Assembly (NCBI GenBank): GCA_027026295.1
Contig: JALVOR010000195.1
Coordinates: forward strand, 1,315 to 13,476
DNA: 12,162 bases
Source of the DNA: Anaerolineales bacterium
GTDB taxonomy: Bacteria > Chloroflexota > Anaerolineae > Anaerolineales > DRMV01
Reading direction: 5' to 3'
Shown: positions 11,749 to 12,162 of the stretch, piece by piece
Position numbering within the stretch: position 1 is the stretch's first letter
How the letters are laid out: the number at the start of each line of letters is the position of its first letter
Position numbers and translations under genes: made by a program
The notes under the pieces: generated by a model
What the model was told of the DNA's origin: nothing
Seen by the model: the letters and a program-made list of their open reading frames with translations, nothing else
Database searches by the model: none

Positions 11749-12162
11749 TCAACGCCCTCCCCAGGTCATCCCAAGCAACACAAACACCTCGGTCAGTTCC
11801 GCCAGCGCGCCATACACATCGCCCGTCATGCCGGGGAGGCGGCGCAACACCCAGCGCCCTGCGCCCCCCAGAGCAATGGCAGCACCGCCCCACAGCCACC
11901 ACCCGCGAGGGTTTCCCGCAACCGCCACCACCAGGGCAGCCCCCAGCGAAGCCGCCAGCAACTCAGGCCAGCCCACCCGGTCGAACCACATCTTGCCCAG
12001 GCCGTTAGGGCGGGCGTAGGGAAACACCGCCATGGACGCCGTCAGCACCCAACGCCCCAAAACCGCCGCCAGCACGACATCCACCGCCGCAGCCTGCTGC
12101 AACGCAGCGAATTTGACCAGCAGCACCAGCACCCCGGCCAGCACGCCAAACGCCCCCACCCG
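11749..12162 (-). CDS. cobS: Adenosylcobinamide-GDP ribazoletransferase (cobalamin synthase), C-terminal part
   Basis: An integral membrane enzyme joining adenosylcobinamide-GDP to alpha-ribazole (phosphate), the last assembly step of cobalamin. About 138 C-terminal residues are visible; the frame is open through the window edge and the apparent GTG near 12159 is internal, since RVGAFGVLAGVLVLLVK is the family's mid-protein '(D)xRxGxFG' motif. Several hydrophobic segments follow, with FPYARPNGLG (about 46-55), and the conserved GMTGDVYGALAELTE (110-124) near the end. It is the upstream partner of cobU. The N-terminus and any B12 riboswitch would lie outside the window. Confidence 0.93.
   Translation of the reverse strand, partial: RVGAFGVLAGVLVLLVKFAALQQAAAVDVVLAAVLGRWVLTASMAVFPYARPNGLGKMWFDRVGWPELLAASLGAALVVAVAGNPRGWWLWGGAAIALGGAGRWVLRRLPGMTGDVYGALAELTEVFVLLGMTWGGR

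Overview
This is a GC-rich chromosomal window dominated by housekeeping genes, with no mobile element, phage or CRISPR array. The gene mix points to a member of the Chloroflexota, most likely Anaerolineae-like: an F420-type DUF385 protein, AMMECR1, a HerA-type ATPase, an apparent bacterial Elp3 N-terminus, cobalamin assembly genes, and gaps full of short 'CGCGGAT' repeats. That placement is inference; no rRNA is present to confirm it.

Layout. (1) 1-210: N-terminus of a minus-strand gene, probably Elp3. (2) 379-861: a DUF385 deazaflavin-type oxidoreductase on +, converging on a sugar-nucleotide epimerase on - (893-1822). (3) 2164-2763: AMMECR1-domain protein on +, whose stop codon overlaps that of a convergent cyclic-di-AMP receptor (darA-like, 2760-3026). 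(4) 3243-4973: HerA-like hexameric ATPase on +. (5) 4974-5299: gap with dispersed repeats and a strong bidirectional terminator. (6) 5300-10717, all on -: the ancient translation/transcription cluster, read right to left as tRNA-Thr(UGU), tRNA-Tyr(GUA), tRNA-Thr(GGU), tuf, rpmG, tRNA-Trp(CCA), secE, nusG, rplK, rplA, rplJ, rplL. (7) 10903-12162, also on -: cobS (cut by the window edge), cobU and a small hypothetical gene.

How it works together. The tRNA-tuf cluster begins at two candidate sigma-70-type promoters at 10737-10825. It carries several RNA-level control candidates: mutually exclusive hairpins before tuf, hairpins on both sides of tRNA-Trp, two look-alikes of the 23S rRNA L1-binding site (before rplK and before rplA), and a clear L10 leader with a kink-turn-like stem plus an intrinsic attenuator before rplJ. 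The order matches the E. coli thrU-tyrU-glyT-thrT-tufB / secE-nusG-rplKAJL layout, but tRNA-Gly is absent and rplL is followed by a terminator instead of rpoBC.

The most noteworthy signals outside genes are (a) two families of intergenic repeats, one a ~29-nt block with a 'CGCGGAT' ladder present in both orientations, the other a 7-bp tandem unit (TGCARGW-like) placed directly after stop codons; and (b) the regulatory RNA structures of the ribosomal-protein operon. I see no convincing previously undescribed multi-gene system. The EF-Tu carries unusual residues in its otherwise near-invariant DCPGHADY motif.
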